Below, piece by piece: positions 7,727 to 17,604 of a stretch of 64,000 bases of DNA. Each line of letters begins with the position of its first letter. The first letter of the stretch is position 1. Location: the NCBI GenBank assembly GCA_036522835.1, contig DATDFB010000093.1:55933-119932 (forward strand), given 5' to 3'. This stretch comes from DATDFB01 sp036522835. GTDB lineage: Bacteria > Acidobacteriota > Thermoanaerobaculia > Gp7-AA8. A model generated the notes under the pieces. That model searched no databases, was not told the DNA's origin, and worked only from the letters and a program-made list of their open reading frames with translations. A program made the translations under genes and the position numbers.

Positions 7727-9168
7727 TCCTCCCCTTGCGTCAGTTCAGTGCCGTCTGGCCGCCGCTGAAATGCGAACAATGTGCATCGGACACGCGGTAA
7801 TGTTACCGTCGCAATTGTTTTTGCCTCGTCATCAGATACGCTGCGTTGCAGTTTGACTGAACCACCATACCCTTCAATTACTGTACGGACGACGGCAAGA
7901 CCATACCCGCGTCCCGGCCCATTCCGGGTTGAGAAGCCCTCCTCGAAGATCTTCTGTTGCAGGCCTGGCGGAATACCTTCCCCATTGTCAATCACTCTGA
8001 TGATCACGCGCCCGCCGTCTGGATTTCCTTCGCCTTGAGTCAGGACGGCGACGCGGCCAGATCTGTCAGGCGAAACCGCGTCATACGCGTTCCGCAGTAG
8101 ATTCACAATAGCGCGCATAAGTTCTACGCTGTCGGCACGCACGCAGCAGTTGTGTGAATAGTGGACTGTTAGAACAGCGCGCTCCGGCCGCGTTTCTTTG
8201 ATCGCCATAACGGCGAGTTGGACCACGGTATTGACATTGACAACGCTCGTGCGTGGCGCACGGCTATCCGAAGCGGCGGTGGGGGCCAAAAGATCGTTTA
8301 GATCTATAAGATCATTAGGAGTCGGCAATAACTGCTGCGCGGCTGAGAGCGTAGCGTTAACGCGCAGGACGGCGTCGTCCAGCGCTTGTAGCTCGGCAGC
8401 GACCCGGTCTTCGGCCGGCCCGAGTAACTGTGTAATACGGTCGACATGCAGGCCGATTTGGGCAATAGGCGTTCCTAGTTCGTGCGTCACACGACCTATG
8501 GTGGCAGCCGCTCCAGATAGACGTGCGCCGATCGACGCCTTTTCAATGAAGGCCGCCTCAAGCCCATATGCGATCGACACTTTACTAGCAATAGCGACGA
8601 CGAACAGGATTTGCAAAAAAGGAGCGGCTGTGGTCGCTGGAATGATGGCTGATAGTGGCTGCAGCATTGCGTAGCAAAGGGCACCGCCTGCTGGCAGATG
8701 GACAAAGCGTGCGGCTCCCGGCAACGAAATGGTTAAAGCCTTGCAATAGAAGACAGCAAGAGCGACCAGGCCGAATGTGTTCAGCATTGCCATGAGAAAC
8801 GGTCGCAGTTGAAAGGGCGCCCAAATCGATGACGCGGCGATGACGATTAGTAGCGTTAGGGCGATGCGCCATATGGAAGAGACACGTCGCTCACTTAGCA
8901 AAGCTGCGCCGAACAGCGCAGCGGAGATAACATCAAAAGCCACCGAGGAGACTTCCAGCCACCGGTATTCAGGAAGTGCGGGGACGCCAAGAGTACCGAT
9001 GAGGAGGTATACGAGGTGGGCGAACCAGCCTAGTGCGGCTAGCGAGAACGATCGTCGCGCCAACACCCGGACGGCCTGTGCATTGGTGATGATTAAGAGG
9101 ATGACCGCGAAGAGTTGCGCGGTCACGAGATAGTTGATCAGCCGTTGAAGCACCTGCGAAGTCACCAT
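7723..9168 (-). CDS. Membrane sensor histidine kinase, partner of the TIR-like response regulator
   Basis: A 481-residue protein. The first about 205 residues contain six to seven hydrophobic segments (e.g. LFAVILLIITNA, LALVALAVFYC) with short loops, resembling 7TM-type sensors without a large periplasmic domain. The H-box VTHELGTPIAQIG follows, with His near residue 229. The ATPase domain has the N-box LLRNAYDAV, G1 box DNGEGIP, F-box EEGFSTRNG and G2 box GRGYGLAVV. All catalytic elements look intact. It overlaps its regulator by four bases. It is lower in GC than the chromosomal flanks and lies between the decayed recombinase and the small island genes. Signal unknown; the membrane-embedded sensor suggests a hydrophobic or membrane-state cue. 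Confidence 0.88.
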   Translation of the reverse strand: MVTSQVLQRLINYLVTAQLFAVILLIITNAQAVRVLARRSFSLAALGWFAHLVYLLIGTLGVPALPEYRWLEVSSVAFDVISAALFGAALLSERRVSSIWRIALTLLIVIAASSIWAPFQLRPFLMAMLNTFGLVALAVFYCKALTISLPGAARFVHLPAGGALCYAMLQPLSAIIPATTAAPFLQILFVVAIASKVSIAYGLEAAFIEKASIGARLSGAAATIGRVTHELGTPIAQIGLHVDRITQLLGPAEDRVAAELQALDDAVLRVNATLSAAQQLLPTPNDLIDLNDLLAPTAASDSRAPRTSVVNVNTVVQLAVMAIKETRPERAVLTVHYSHNCCVRADSVELMRAIVNLLRNAYDAVSPDRSGRVAVLTQGEGNPDGGRVIIRVIDNGEGIPPGLQQKIFEEGFSTRNGPGRGYGLAVVRTVIEGYGGSVKLQRSVSDDEAKTIATVTLPRVRCTLFAFQRRPDGTELTQGED

Positions 9169-9244
9169 TCTGGAATCATGTATTTTGTGGTATCGGGTAG
9201 GGCGCTGCCAATGAGAAGTTCGCTGGGATGATGAATGCCACGCG

Positions 9245-10373
9245 TTAGCGATGGCCTCGCACGAGTCGAAGGTGCGCGGGTGCGACGGGCCAAGCTTTCA
9301 TGACTGCCGCTTCAAGCTGCTCATGCCGCGCCTTCACCCACGGCGCATAGCTCTTCTCGGTGATTTTCACCGGGGAATGGCCGAGAAGCACGGACACTTG
9401 GTCGATCGGAACGCCGGCGAGGAGAAGCTCCACGGCGAAGGTGTCACGGAAGCGGTGGGCATGCGCGCCGCTCACATTCGCTATGTCGACGCAAAGTTTG
9501 CGGAGCGATCGCTGTTAATCGGCAACCGTCGTTTTGGGGAGGCCGTTGCCGGACCAGAAGAAGTAGCTCGGATGCACGTTCGGCGTCTCGTCGAGGGCCG
9601 CGATGACGTAAGGTGGCAGCGGCACGAAGACCGGCACGCCGGTCTTCTGCATATAGAGGAGAAGCTTGCCGTCGCGGACGCGCTCACGCCGGAGCGTGGC
9701 GGCGTCGCGGATACGGAGCCCGGAGTGCGCAGGAGCAGCACCATCGCACGGAGGCGGGTGCGGTTCCCTTCGCCGTAGATGCCTTTGATCGGGAACCGGT
9801 CGCAGGCAGAGACGATCGCAGTCATTTCCTCGGCGGTGAAGGGGAGCGTCGGGTCCTGCTTCACCTTCGGCGGGTGGAGTGACTTCATCGGGTTGTCGGA
9901 GATCCACTTCATGCGCATGCAGAAGTAGAAGAAGCCGACGACGCGCTGGTACTTCTTCGAGGCGGCGAGCGCCTCGTCTTTCCACGTCGAACGCCACGCG
10001 GTGAGGCGATCGGGAGTGAGGTCTTGAGGAACCGGTAGCCGTGGTCTTTGGCGAACTTCAGAAACTGCCTTTCGAAAATCGTGGTGAGCTTCGTGATGGT
10101 GGCTTTGGCGAGGTCCCGGGCGCGGGCGTCGTCGAGGTACTTCATGACGGCCGTCTCGATGCGCGTCGGTTCAACCTTCTGGCCGCCGATCGTGCCGGCG
10201 GCCCGCCACTGCAGGATGAGCTTCGAGGCCGCCTCGATCGTGGTCACGTCGAGCGCGCGGCTGATGGTCTCTCCGGCGAGCGTGCCCTGGACCCAGATGG
10301 GGCAGGAGCAGCGGAGATAGGAACGGGAGGTATGGGAGCAGGACTTCAGATGGCGGCGGTAGATTCGAAGCAT
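9245..10373 (-). pseudogene. Tyrosine recombinase (phage integrase family), inactivated
   Basis: Conceptual translation from ATG 10373 gives a zinc-ribbon-like N-terminus (CSHTSRSYLRCSCPIWVQG), a core-binding domain, and a catalytic domain with SGLRIRDAATL (catalytic Arg), HAHRFRDTFAVELL (HxxR), LLGHSPVKITEKSY (GH and the Tyr nucleophile). It is broken by three lesions. A one-base loss near 10023 lies between FLK and LTPDRLTAW. A second one-base loss near 9728 lies between VLLLR and SGLRIRD. An in-frame TAA at 9515-9517 lies after KTTVAD. The gene is adjacent to the 3' end of tmRNA, a classic integration locus. The island is therefore probably immobilised. Confidence 0.88.
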
Positions 10374-10393
10374 CGCGCTCTCCGTTCTAGATC

Positions 10394-10416
10394 GAAGAGT
10401 ACGTATTAGGTACACG
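10394..10416. repeat. GTACGTATT repeat, copy 3 (diverged)
   Basis: Shares AGTACGTATT and a following GTAC with copies 1 and 2, with small indels. It lies 20 bases upstream of the recombinase start and 68 bases from the tmRNA 3' end. The remainder of 10417-10483 shows no gene. Confidence 0.55.
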
Positions 10417-10483
10417 CCGAATCGCCAGTTTCGCGAGAATCGCTAAACGCCGCAAGATCAGTCGTTTAGGTCGCTAAAATCGT

Positions 10484-10839
10484 TGGTGGAGGCGGCGGGA
10501 GTCGAACCCGCGTCCGAGAGCAGTGAAGCGTGGCTCCTACATGCTTATCTCTCCTTTAGATCTCGTCCGCGTTCTGCCCGGAGAGCGGGGAACGGACGCG
10601 GGCCAGCCTGTACGGTTTTCGTGCGCTGCGGCCAGGCGGTCCGCGGCACCTTAGCTCGACTCAATGACACCTCTTCCGCCGGCTCGAGCAACCGTACGGA
10701 GAGGCGCTCACGGGTTTTTAGGCCGCGAGGGCGAGTTCGCTGTTGTTCGCAGCTACTCAGTGTGATCGGATTTACGAGGCAATCAGCTCGGCATGCAACC
10801 ACCGCCCCGACGTGTCCCCGTCGAAGCCGGTGCGCCCCC
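10484..10839 (-). ncRNA. ssrA: tmRNA (transfer-messenger RNA)
   Basis: A 356-base gene. On the minus strand it begins GGGGGCGCACCGGCTTCGAC and ends with a T-arm GGGTTCGACTCCCGC and an encoded CCA at 10486-10484. The ends pair as a seven-base acceptor stem with G3-U70, the alanine identity element. The tag reading frame is at 10750-10718 (GCG to TAA). This RNA rescues stalled ribosomes with SmpB and tags the nascent peptide for proteolysis. Its 3' end adjoins the decayed integrase, consistent with use as an integration site. Confidence 0.95.
10718..10750 (-). other. tmRNA tag-peptide reading frame, ANNSELALAA
   Basis: The ten codons from GCG (10750) to the TAA at 10720-10718 encode ANNSELALAA. 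With the alanine carried by the charged tmRNA, the tag on rescued proteins would be A-ANNSELALAA. The ALAA ending is the canonical ClpXP degron. Confidence 0.88.
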
Positions 10840-10877
10840 AACTTGTCAACGAACTGCATCCGAAAACGGCGGGCATG

Positions 10878-11726
10878 ATGAGAGCATTCCGCGGCATGGA
10901 CGTCCAGACCATCGTTCGCGCCGCGCTCGCCGAGGACCTGCCCGACATCACCAGCGAAGCCATCTTCGACGCCGGCGACCGCGGCCGGGCCCGCTTCGTG
11001 GCCAAGGCAGCGGGCGTCGTCGCCGGGCTGCCGTTTGCCGAGGCGACATTCCAGGCCATCGACGCCACGAGCTCGTTCCGGGCGACGAAGAACGACGGCG
11101 ACGCCGTCCAGCCCGGCGACGTCATCGCCGAGGTCGAGTCGAGCGTCATCGCCCTCCTGAGCGGCGAGCGCACCGCGCTCAACCTACTCCAGCGCGCCTC
11201 CGGCATCGCTACGACTACGAAACAATACGTCGACGCCGCCGGCGGCACGAACGCCAAGATCTACGACACCCGCAAGACCGCGCCGGGCCTGCGCGAGATC
11301 GACAAATACGCCGTCCGTTGCGGCGGCGGCGAGAACCACCGCATCGGTCTCTTCGATATGTTCCTCATCAAGAACAACCACGTCGACCGCGCCGGCTCCA
11401 TCACCAACGCCGTCGAGCGCATCCGCCGGCGGGGAATGCCGCAGAAGATCATGGTGGAAGTGCGCGACATGCGCGAGCTCGACGAGGCACTGAGTCTGAG
11501 GCCCGACTTCATCCTTCTCGACAACATGAGCGCGAGCGAGCTCAAACAAGCCGTCGAGCGCACCGCCGGCGCCGTCCCGCTCGAGGCTTCGGGCGGCATC
11601 ACGCTCGAGACCGTCAGGGCCATCGCCGAGAGCGGCGTCGACCGCATCTCCGTCGGCGCTTTGACTCATTCCGTCAAGGCTTTGGACATCTCCATGCGCG
11701 TCGTGGCACCGCCTTTGCCGCAGTGA
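10878..11726 (+). CDS. nadC: Nicotinate-nucleotide diphosphorylase (quinolinate phosphoribosyltransferase)
   Basis: A 282-residue protein with the family landmarks ALAEDLPDIT at the N-terminus, SGERTALNLLQRASGIAT, and the active-site block DTRKTAPGLREIDKYAV followed by GGGENHRIGLFDMFLIKNNH. The C-terminal barrel signature is LEASGGITLETV. It converts quinolinate and PRPP to nicotinate mononucleotide in de novo NAD synthesis, in the cytoplasm. The open frame extends into tmRNA on the opposite strand, so the start must lie after 10840. ATG codons at 10875, 10878 and 10896 are all possible; the last also fits the family N-terminus. It is followed after six bases by the GTG of a diguanylate cyclase, probably co-transcribed. 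Confidence 0.95.
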   Translation: MRAFRGMDVQTIVRAALAEDLPDITSEAIFDAGDRGRARFVAKAAGVVAGLPFAEATFQAIDATSSFRATKNDGDAVQPGDVIAEVESSVIALLSGERTALNLLQRASGIATTTKQYVDAAGGTNAKIYDTRKTAPGLREIDKYAVRCGGGENHRIGLFDMFLIKNNHVDRAGSITNAVERIRRRGMPQKIMVEVRDMRELDEALSLRPDFILLDNMSASELKQAVERTAGAVPLEASGGITLETVRAIAESGVDRISVGALTHSVKALDISMRVVAPPLPQ

Positions 11727-11732
11727 CCGCTT

Positions 11733-12740
<1,008 letters not shown>

Positions 12741-13025
12741 CGACGTGCTGGCGGATGGTCTCGTCCATGGCCTCGCCTTCGCCGAGGCGCTCGATCGCGG
12801 CTTCCAGCGCGGCGGCGTCGGTGGAGATGCGCTGGAAGCCGTAGCTGCCGCCGGAGCCCTTCAACTGATGCGCCAGATACGACAGCCGCTCCAGCGCCTC
12901 GGGCGAGCGCTCCGAGACCTTCGACTCGATCTCCGCGACCTTCTGCTCCGCCTCGGCGAGGAACTCGCGCTTCAGCTCTTCCAGTTCAAGATCGACGACC
13001 ATGGCCAGAGAATGTTGCATGGGAT

Positions 13026-13631
13026 ATGCCGCAGAGTCAGTTCCTAGTTCCTAGTTCTTCGTTCTTCGTTGAGGATCCGTGGCGGGTCCCGCAAGGTTGT
13101 GTGCCGGTTTCGTTGCGGCGCGCGACTGACGGCGCTGCGCCGCGGCTCGCCACTTCGCTCGCGCTTTATCACGACGGCGAGTGTTTGACGGCGGTGTTCC
13201 GCGGCGAAGACGACGGCGTGCATGCGACGTTTCTGCAACACGATGATCCTCTGTTCAAGGAGGACGTCGTCGAGCTCTTTCTCGCGCCGGAGCGGCCGTC
13301 GCGCTACTTCGAGATCGAGGTCAACCCCCTCGGCACGACGTTCGACGCCGTCATCGACTCGCCCGATCTCGATCGCGCCACGATGCAAAGCGATCTGGCG
13401 TGGACGTGCGAGGGGCTCTTCACCATGGTACGCACGACGCCGAACTCGCTCGACGTCCTGGTGCGCGTTCCCTTCGCCGCCCTCGGCGCGAAGCCCGAGG
13501 GGGAGTGGCGGGCGAACTTCTACCGCATCGACCGCGGCACGCCCGACGAGTACACGGCGTGGCAGCCGACGATGAAGACGCCGCCGGACTTTCACGTGCC
13601 GCGCGCGTTCGGCGGGCTTCGTTTTGCATGA
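13026..13631 (+). CDS. Carbohydrate-binding family 9-like protein
   Basis: About 201 residues. The segments LYHDGECLTAVFRGEDD, DVVELFLAP, YFEIEVNPLGTTFDAVID and VRVPFAALGAKP match the CBM9-like beta-sandwich found in stand-alone bacterial proteins. I see no signal peptide. The first 12 codons are made from a low-complexity 7-bp repeat (FLVPSSSFF), so the true start may be slightly downstream. It overlaps the next gene by four bases (ATGA). Ligand unknown. Confidence 0.75.
   Translation: MPQSQFLVPSSSFFVEDPWRVPQGCVPVSLRRATDGAAPRLATSLALYHDGECLTAVFRGEDDGVHATFLQHDDPLFKEDVVELFLAPERPSRYFEIEVNPLGTTFDAVIDSPDLDRATMQSDLAWTCEGLFTMVRTTPNSLDVLVRVPFAALGAKPEGEWRANFYRIDRGTPDEYTAWQPTMKTPPDFHVPRAFGGLRFA
13039..13071. 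repeat. Heptamer array (AGTTCCT / CGTTCTT words)
   Basis: Five consecutive 7-base words: two AGTTCCT, one AGTTCTT, one CGTTCTT and one CGTTGAG. They overlap the first codons of the CBM9-like gene. See the finding on heptamer arrays. Confidence 0.75.
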
Positions 13632-15409
13632 GACGGCTGATCCTTTTTCTCTTGGTCGCTTGCTCGCCGCTGTCCGCGGCGGTGTGGGGCTCGCGCGGCG
13701 TGAGCCATGCGTTCCTCGTGCGCGACCATCTCGTTTACGACATCGACGGCCGCGGCGTCGCGGTCTACGACACGGCGACGTTCCAGCGCGTCAACGTCGT
13801 CGAGAGCGACGCCGAGACGCTCGACGGCGCCTTCGCCGGCGAGAACCTCTTCGTCCTGACGCGGCAGGGCATCGACCGCTATGACCGCAGTCTTTTCTTG
13901 CATGAGCGGCTTCCGGCCCGCGGCTTCACGCACCTGCGCGCGAACGAAAAATGGATCGTGGCGGCGTCTGCGACGGACGTCGCAGTCTGGAGTGCGGCGG
14001 CCGTGCCGCCGCTGTCAGGAGCGCCGGCAAGGCCGGCGCACTCCACATCGCGCATCAGCGCGATCGCGCTGGCGGGCGATGCGCTCTACCTTGCGCTCGG
14101 CGAACTGGGCATCGAAATCATCGACCTCTCCACCGGTGAGCAGAGCGTCCTCGCGGAGAACGCGCAGGACCTCGCCGTCGCCGGCGACAAGCTCTACGTC
14201 GCCAGCGGCGTGAACGGCCTCGTCGTGGCCGACCTTGCCAACCCGCTCGCACCGCGTGTCATTCGAAGAGAGGGCGCGGGCGAGACCAACCTCGCGCACG
14301 TCGCCGTCGCCGGCACGAGGGTCGCGGCGAGCGAGTCGCCGGCGACGATCCACATCTTCGACGACAGCGGCGAAGTGGCGCGCATCGACAACGAGCCGGT
14401 GCAGACGCTCGCCGCGAGCGGCACGCGCCTTTTCGTCAGCGGCACGAACTTCGACCGCTTCGGCCTGGCCACGGAGACCGGCATCCCGCTGCGCGCCTAC
14501 GAGATCAGCGCCGCGCCGCGCGTCATCGGCGAGATCAAAGACCTGGCCGGCCCGGTGAGCGGCGCCGCCACCGACGGCACGCTCGCCTACGTCGTCGACC
14601 GTCCGTTCTTCCGCGTCATCGACGTCTCGAACACGAGCGCGCCGCGCGAGCTGGCCTCGCTCGCCATCGACAACATCGAGGACCACGTCAAGCTCCTCGG
14701 CAAAGAGGTCATCCTCTACGGCCGCGGCGACGTCGACCTCGTCGACGTCAGCGATCCGTATCGCCCGCGCCTCGTCAAAGTCTTCCACTCCTTCGGCCGC
14801 CCGCCGAGCAACGCCGCGTTCGCGCGCGACACGATCCTCGAGGGCAACCCGTGGTCGGGCTTTCACGTCGTCGACTTCGTCGACTACGCCGACCCGGCGC
14901 AGATCGGCGGGATCAAAGGGCACTACTACGAGATCGTCGCCAACGGCGGCGACGTCGCCTACATCGCCGGCGAAGGCGTCTCCATCGCCGTCATCGATCT
15001 GCGCGACCCGCGCAATCCGGTGACGGCGAAAGTCATCCGCATCGGCGTGCGGCAGGCGTTCCTCCGCAACAACGAGCTCGTGGTGCGCAGCGCCGACGGG
15101 CTGCACGTCTTCAGCCTCGCCGATCCGCTCGATCCGGTGGAGACGTCGTTCGTGCCGATGGCGGAGCCGGGTGTGGCCGGGCCGGCCGCGGACGGCGTGC
15201 TGGTGTGGATCGACGACGCGCTCGTGCGCGCAGACCTCGCCACGCGGACGATCGTGGACAGCGGTTTGGTCGCGCTGTCGCCGATGCAGATCGACAGCGC
15301 GGGGGCGAAGATCGTCATCGCCGACCGCTATGGCCTACGCGTCTACGGCCCGAATACCCCGCCGCCGCCTCCACCGCCGCCGGTACGGCGGCGCGCAGCT
15401 CGTCCATAA
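13628..15409 (+). CDS. Secreted LVIVD-repeat beta-propeller-like protein
   Basis: A 593-residue protein with a signal peptide (MRRLILFLLVACSPLSAA). It is built from repeated beta units such as VDRPFFRVIDVSNTSAPREL and GDVDLVDVSDPYRPRLV, the LVIVD type. The ending is proline-rich (PPPPPPPPV). About residues 121-140 (SAAAVPPLSGAPARPAHSTS) are encoded by a dispersed palindrome at 13988-14045 and look like an insertion between propeller strands. The start overlaps the previous stop (ATGA). It probably acts in the periplasm or on the cell surface; function unknown. Confidence 0.85.
   Translation: MRRLILFLLVACSPLSAAVWGSRGVSHAFLVRDHLVYDIDGRGVAVYDTATFQRVNVVESDAETLDGAFAGENLFVLTRQGIDRYDRSLFLHERLPARGFTHLRANEKWIVAASATDVAVWSAAAVPPLSGAPARPAHSTSRISAIALAGDALYLALGELGIEIIDLSTGEQSVLAENAQDLAVAGDKLYVASGVNGLVVADLANPLAPRVIRREGAGETNLAHVAVAGTRVAASESPATIHIFDDSGEVARIDNEPVQTLAASGTRLFVSGTNFDRFGLATETGIPLRAYEISAAPRVIGEIKDLAGPVSGAATDGTLAYVVDRPFFRVIDVSNTSAPRELASLAIDNIEDHVKLLGKEVILYGRGDVDLVDVSDPYRPRLVKVFHSFGRPPSNAAFARDTILEGNPWSGFHVVDFVDYADPAQIGGIKGHYYEIVANGGDVAYIAGEGVSIAVIDLRDPRNPVTAKVIRIGVRQAFLRNNELVVRSADGLHVFSLADPLDPVETSFVPMAEPGVAGPAADGVLVWIDDALVRADLATRTIVDSGLVALSPMQIDSAGAKIVIADRYGLRVYGPNTPPPPPPPPVRRRAARP
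13988..14045. repeat. Dispersed palindrome family 1, copy inside the LVIVD gene
   Basis: It begins TGGAGTGCGGCGGCC and ends GCCGGCGCACTCCA, the same ends as copies at 31503-31559 and 32489-32545 and a half copy at 57629-57658. It is translated in frame here. Confidence 0.85.
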
Positions 15410-15513
15410 CTCGTTGACATTGCAGGGAATTCATCCGAGATTTTCGGATTTGTAATCGCCACTGCCGGGCCCGAGGACGTAGATTGGCGTCGGCCAAGGA
15501 CCCAGACCAGAGC

Positions 15514-15993
15514 ATGCGTTCCCGATTGATCAGACTCTCCGCCGTCGTCGTGTCGATTGCCGCCGTGGCGTTCGCCGACGAAGCACAGAAATGCAACACG
15601 CCGCCCGACGAGTGCGCGCGCACGATCCGGAAGATGCTGGCCGGCAAGCCGTACCTCGGCGTGGAGCTCGCGGAGCTGTTGCCCGGACTGGCCGTGAAGA
15701 CGGTCGTCCCCGACAGTCCCGCCGATCACGGCGACGTGAAGCCCGGCGACCGCGTCATCGCCGTCAACGGGCACCGCACGACGGAGGCGTCGATCAAGGA
15801 TTTCAAGATGATCCTCGCGGAAGTCGGCCGGACGCACCGCCACATCTGGATGATCGTGAACCGGCGCGGCGCACTGAAGAAGATCGACGTGATGATGGAG
15901 CCGCTGACGAAAGCACAGATCGAGAGGATCGTGGCCCAGCACCTGGCCGAGGCGCACTCGATTGCTTCAGCGATTCCGGACTCGCGTCCGTAA
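15514..15993 (+). CDS. Exported PDZ-domain protein
   Basis: 159 residues from the ATG at 15514, with a signal peptide (LIRLSAVVVSIAAVAFADE). A PDZ domain follows: YLGVELAELLPGLAVKTVVP, SPADHGDVKPGDRVIAVNG, and a closing strand HIWMIVNRRG. No protease domain is attached. A cysteine pair (C..C after the signal) could form a disulfide. It precedes a sensor kinase gene by 12 bases, so the two may be co-expressed. The role as a periplasmic binding module is inferred. Confidence 0.8.
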   Translation: MRSRLIRLSAVVVSIAAVAFADEAQKCNTPPDECARTIRKMLAGKPYLGVELAELLPGLAVKTVVPDSPADHGDVKPGDRVIAVNGHRTTEASIKDFKMILAEVGRTHRHIWMIVNRRGALKKIDVMMEPLTKAQIERIVAQHLAEAHSIASAIPDSRP

Positions 15994-16005
15994 TGCTGGA
16001 GGACC

Positions 16006-17547
16006 ATGTTTCCACGACTCCTGGCGAGGTTGCGAGAGAGCCTCACGCAAAGTGAGCGCTCCACCCATGCCCGGGACGTCATCCTTCCCCTCCTGATCAT
16101 CTCCATCGCCCTGGGCGGCCTGGCCTGGCGGGCCTGGCAGCTCTCGCGGCAGATGGAGCACGGCGCGAACACGCTGGCGACGCAGTACGCCGGCTATGCC
16201 GCCGACGTGACGGCGCGGCAGCTCGACTCCGCCGCGGGCGCCGAGCTCTTCAAGGCCAGCGAGGAGTGGCAGCAGCTCGAGCGCGGCATGGCCAAGCCGA
16301 CCGACGCGGCGCTGAAGAGCTGGGTGGCCGGACACGACTGGATCGTCGGCGCGATCTACGTCCCCGACGCCGATCCGACCGGCTCGATCTACGTCAGCGC
16401 GCTCACGCCGTCGAAATCGGAAGAGGGGCTGACGCGCGAGTTCTACACATCGGGCGGCCTGGTCCGCTATACCTACGATCCGTCCAAGCTCCTGGCGCAC
16501 GTGCGCAGCGCCGTGCGCCTGCAGCCGCTGATGCAGTCGCGCGGCGAGCAGACGCACGCGCAGGTCGACGTGGTCACGAAAGCGCCCGCGGGGGCGGTGC
16601 GCACCAGCGAGGGCTTCGCCTTCGTGGCGCGGCTCGCGCCGCCGCTCACGTCGTACGGCGTGCGCGCGTTCGTGCCGAACGCGGCCGGCACGGAAGGGTG
16701 GGAGAACGCGCGGCGCATCAGCGCGTTCGTCTGCCTGGTGGCCGTGCTCCTGACCGCGCTCGGCGCGTACCTGGCGTTGCGGGGCCTGCGCAAGGAGGCG
16801 GAGACGATGAAGCTGCGCGGCGCGCTCATCGCCAACGTCTCGCACGAGCTGCGCACGCCGCTGTCGATGATCCGCCTGGGGGCGGAGACGCTCAAGCGCA
16901 GCAACAAACTGAGCGAGAAGCAGCGCGTGGAGATCGAGGACTCGATCCTGCGCGAGGTCCTGCACCTCTCCCACCTCGTGGAGAACGTGCTCGACGTCGC
17001 GCGCATGCAGCACCGCCAGGCCAAGGCGCTGACGTTCGCACCCGTCTACCCGCGCGAGCTCGTCACCAGCGTCATGACCACGTACGAGTCGTGGATCCGC
17101 AGCCGCGGCTTCGAGGTCACGGTCGAGATCGACGATCCGATCGACGAGCAGTTCTGGGACCGCGACGCCGTCTCGCGCGCGCTGCTCAACCTGATCGACA
17201 ACGCCATGAAATACTCCGGCGACGTGAAGCTGCTCAACGTGGCCCTGCGGCAGACCGAGGAGCACGTCGTCATCGAGGTGCGCGACCGCGGCATCGGCAT
17301 CGACGCCGCCGACCTCGAGCACATCTTCGATCCCTACTTCCGCGCGCAGTTCTCCGACACGCAGACGCGGCGCGGCGCCGGGCTCGGGCTCACGCTCGTG
17401 CAGCAGATCGTCGCCTCGCACGGTGGACGCATCGACGTGGAGTCGTCCACCGGCGTCGGCTCGACCTTCCGCCTCCTCTTCCCGCGCGGGCGAACCGAAA
17501 CTCAACAGGCGGTGCCGCGGCTGGCGCACGCGCCGCAGGCTTTTTGA
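16006..17547 (+). CDS. Sensor histidine kinase (OmpR-system type)
   Basis: A 513-residue protein with two membrane segments (about 26-44 and 240-262) flanking a periplasmic sensor region. The H-box is NVSHELRTPLSMI and the N-box LLNLIDNAMKYSG. The G1 box is RDRGIGID, the F region FDPYFRAQF, and the G2 box GAGLGLTLVQQI. No HAMP domain is evident. The response regulator gene follows 57 bases downstream and is the likely partner. The stimulus is unknown; the PDZ protein just upstream may be part of the sensing pathway. Confidence 0.92.
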   Translation: MFPRLLARLRESLTQSERSTHARDVILPLLIISIALGGLAWRAWQLSRQMEHGANTLATQYAGYAADVTARQLDSAAGAELFKASEEWQQLERGMAKPTDAALKSWVAGHDWIVGAIYVPDADPTGSIYVSALTPSKSEEGLTREFYTSGGLVRYTYDPSKLLAHVRSAVRLQPLMQSRGEQTHAQVDVVTKAPAGAVRTSEGFAFVARLAPPLTSYGVRAFVPNAAGTEGWENARRISAFVCLVAVLLTALGAYLALRGLRKEAETMKLRGALIANVSHELRTPLSMIRLGAETLKRSNKLSEKQRVEIEDSILREVLHLSHLVENVLDVARMQHRQAKALTFAPVYPRELVTSVMTTYESWIRSRGFEVTVEIDDPIDEQFWDRDAVSRALLNLIDNAMKYSGDVKLLNVALRQTEEHVVIEVRDRGIGIDAADLEHIFDPYFRAQFSDTQTRRGAGLGLTLVQQIVASHGGRIDVESSTGVGSTFRLLFPRGRTETQQAVPRLAHAPQAF

Positions 17548-17604
17548 CCCCAACCCGTAACCATCTACGGACGTCTTCGTAGTATGTGACATTCGGAGAA
17601 CGAC

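Noticed and set aside
10374..10483. A duplicated ssrA 3' end as an attachment site within the island
   Set aside because: I searched by eye for a second copy of the T-arm/acceptor sequence across 1-10483 and did not see one. The true site may be outside the window or lost.
10840..10860. TTGACA just upstream of the tmRNA 5' end as its -35 box
   Set aside because: It is only about five bases before the mature 5' end, too close for a -35 element unless the transcript were shorter than the RNA itself.
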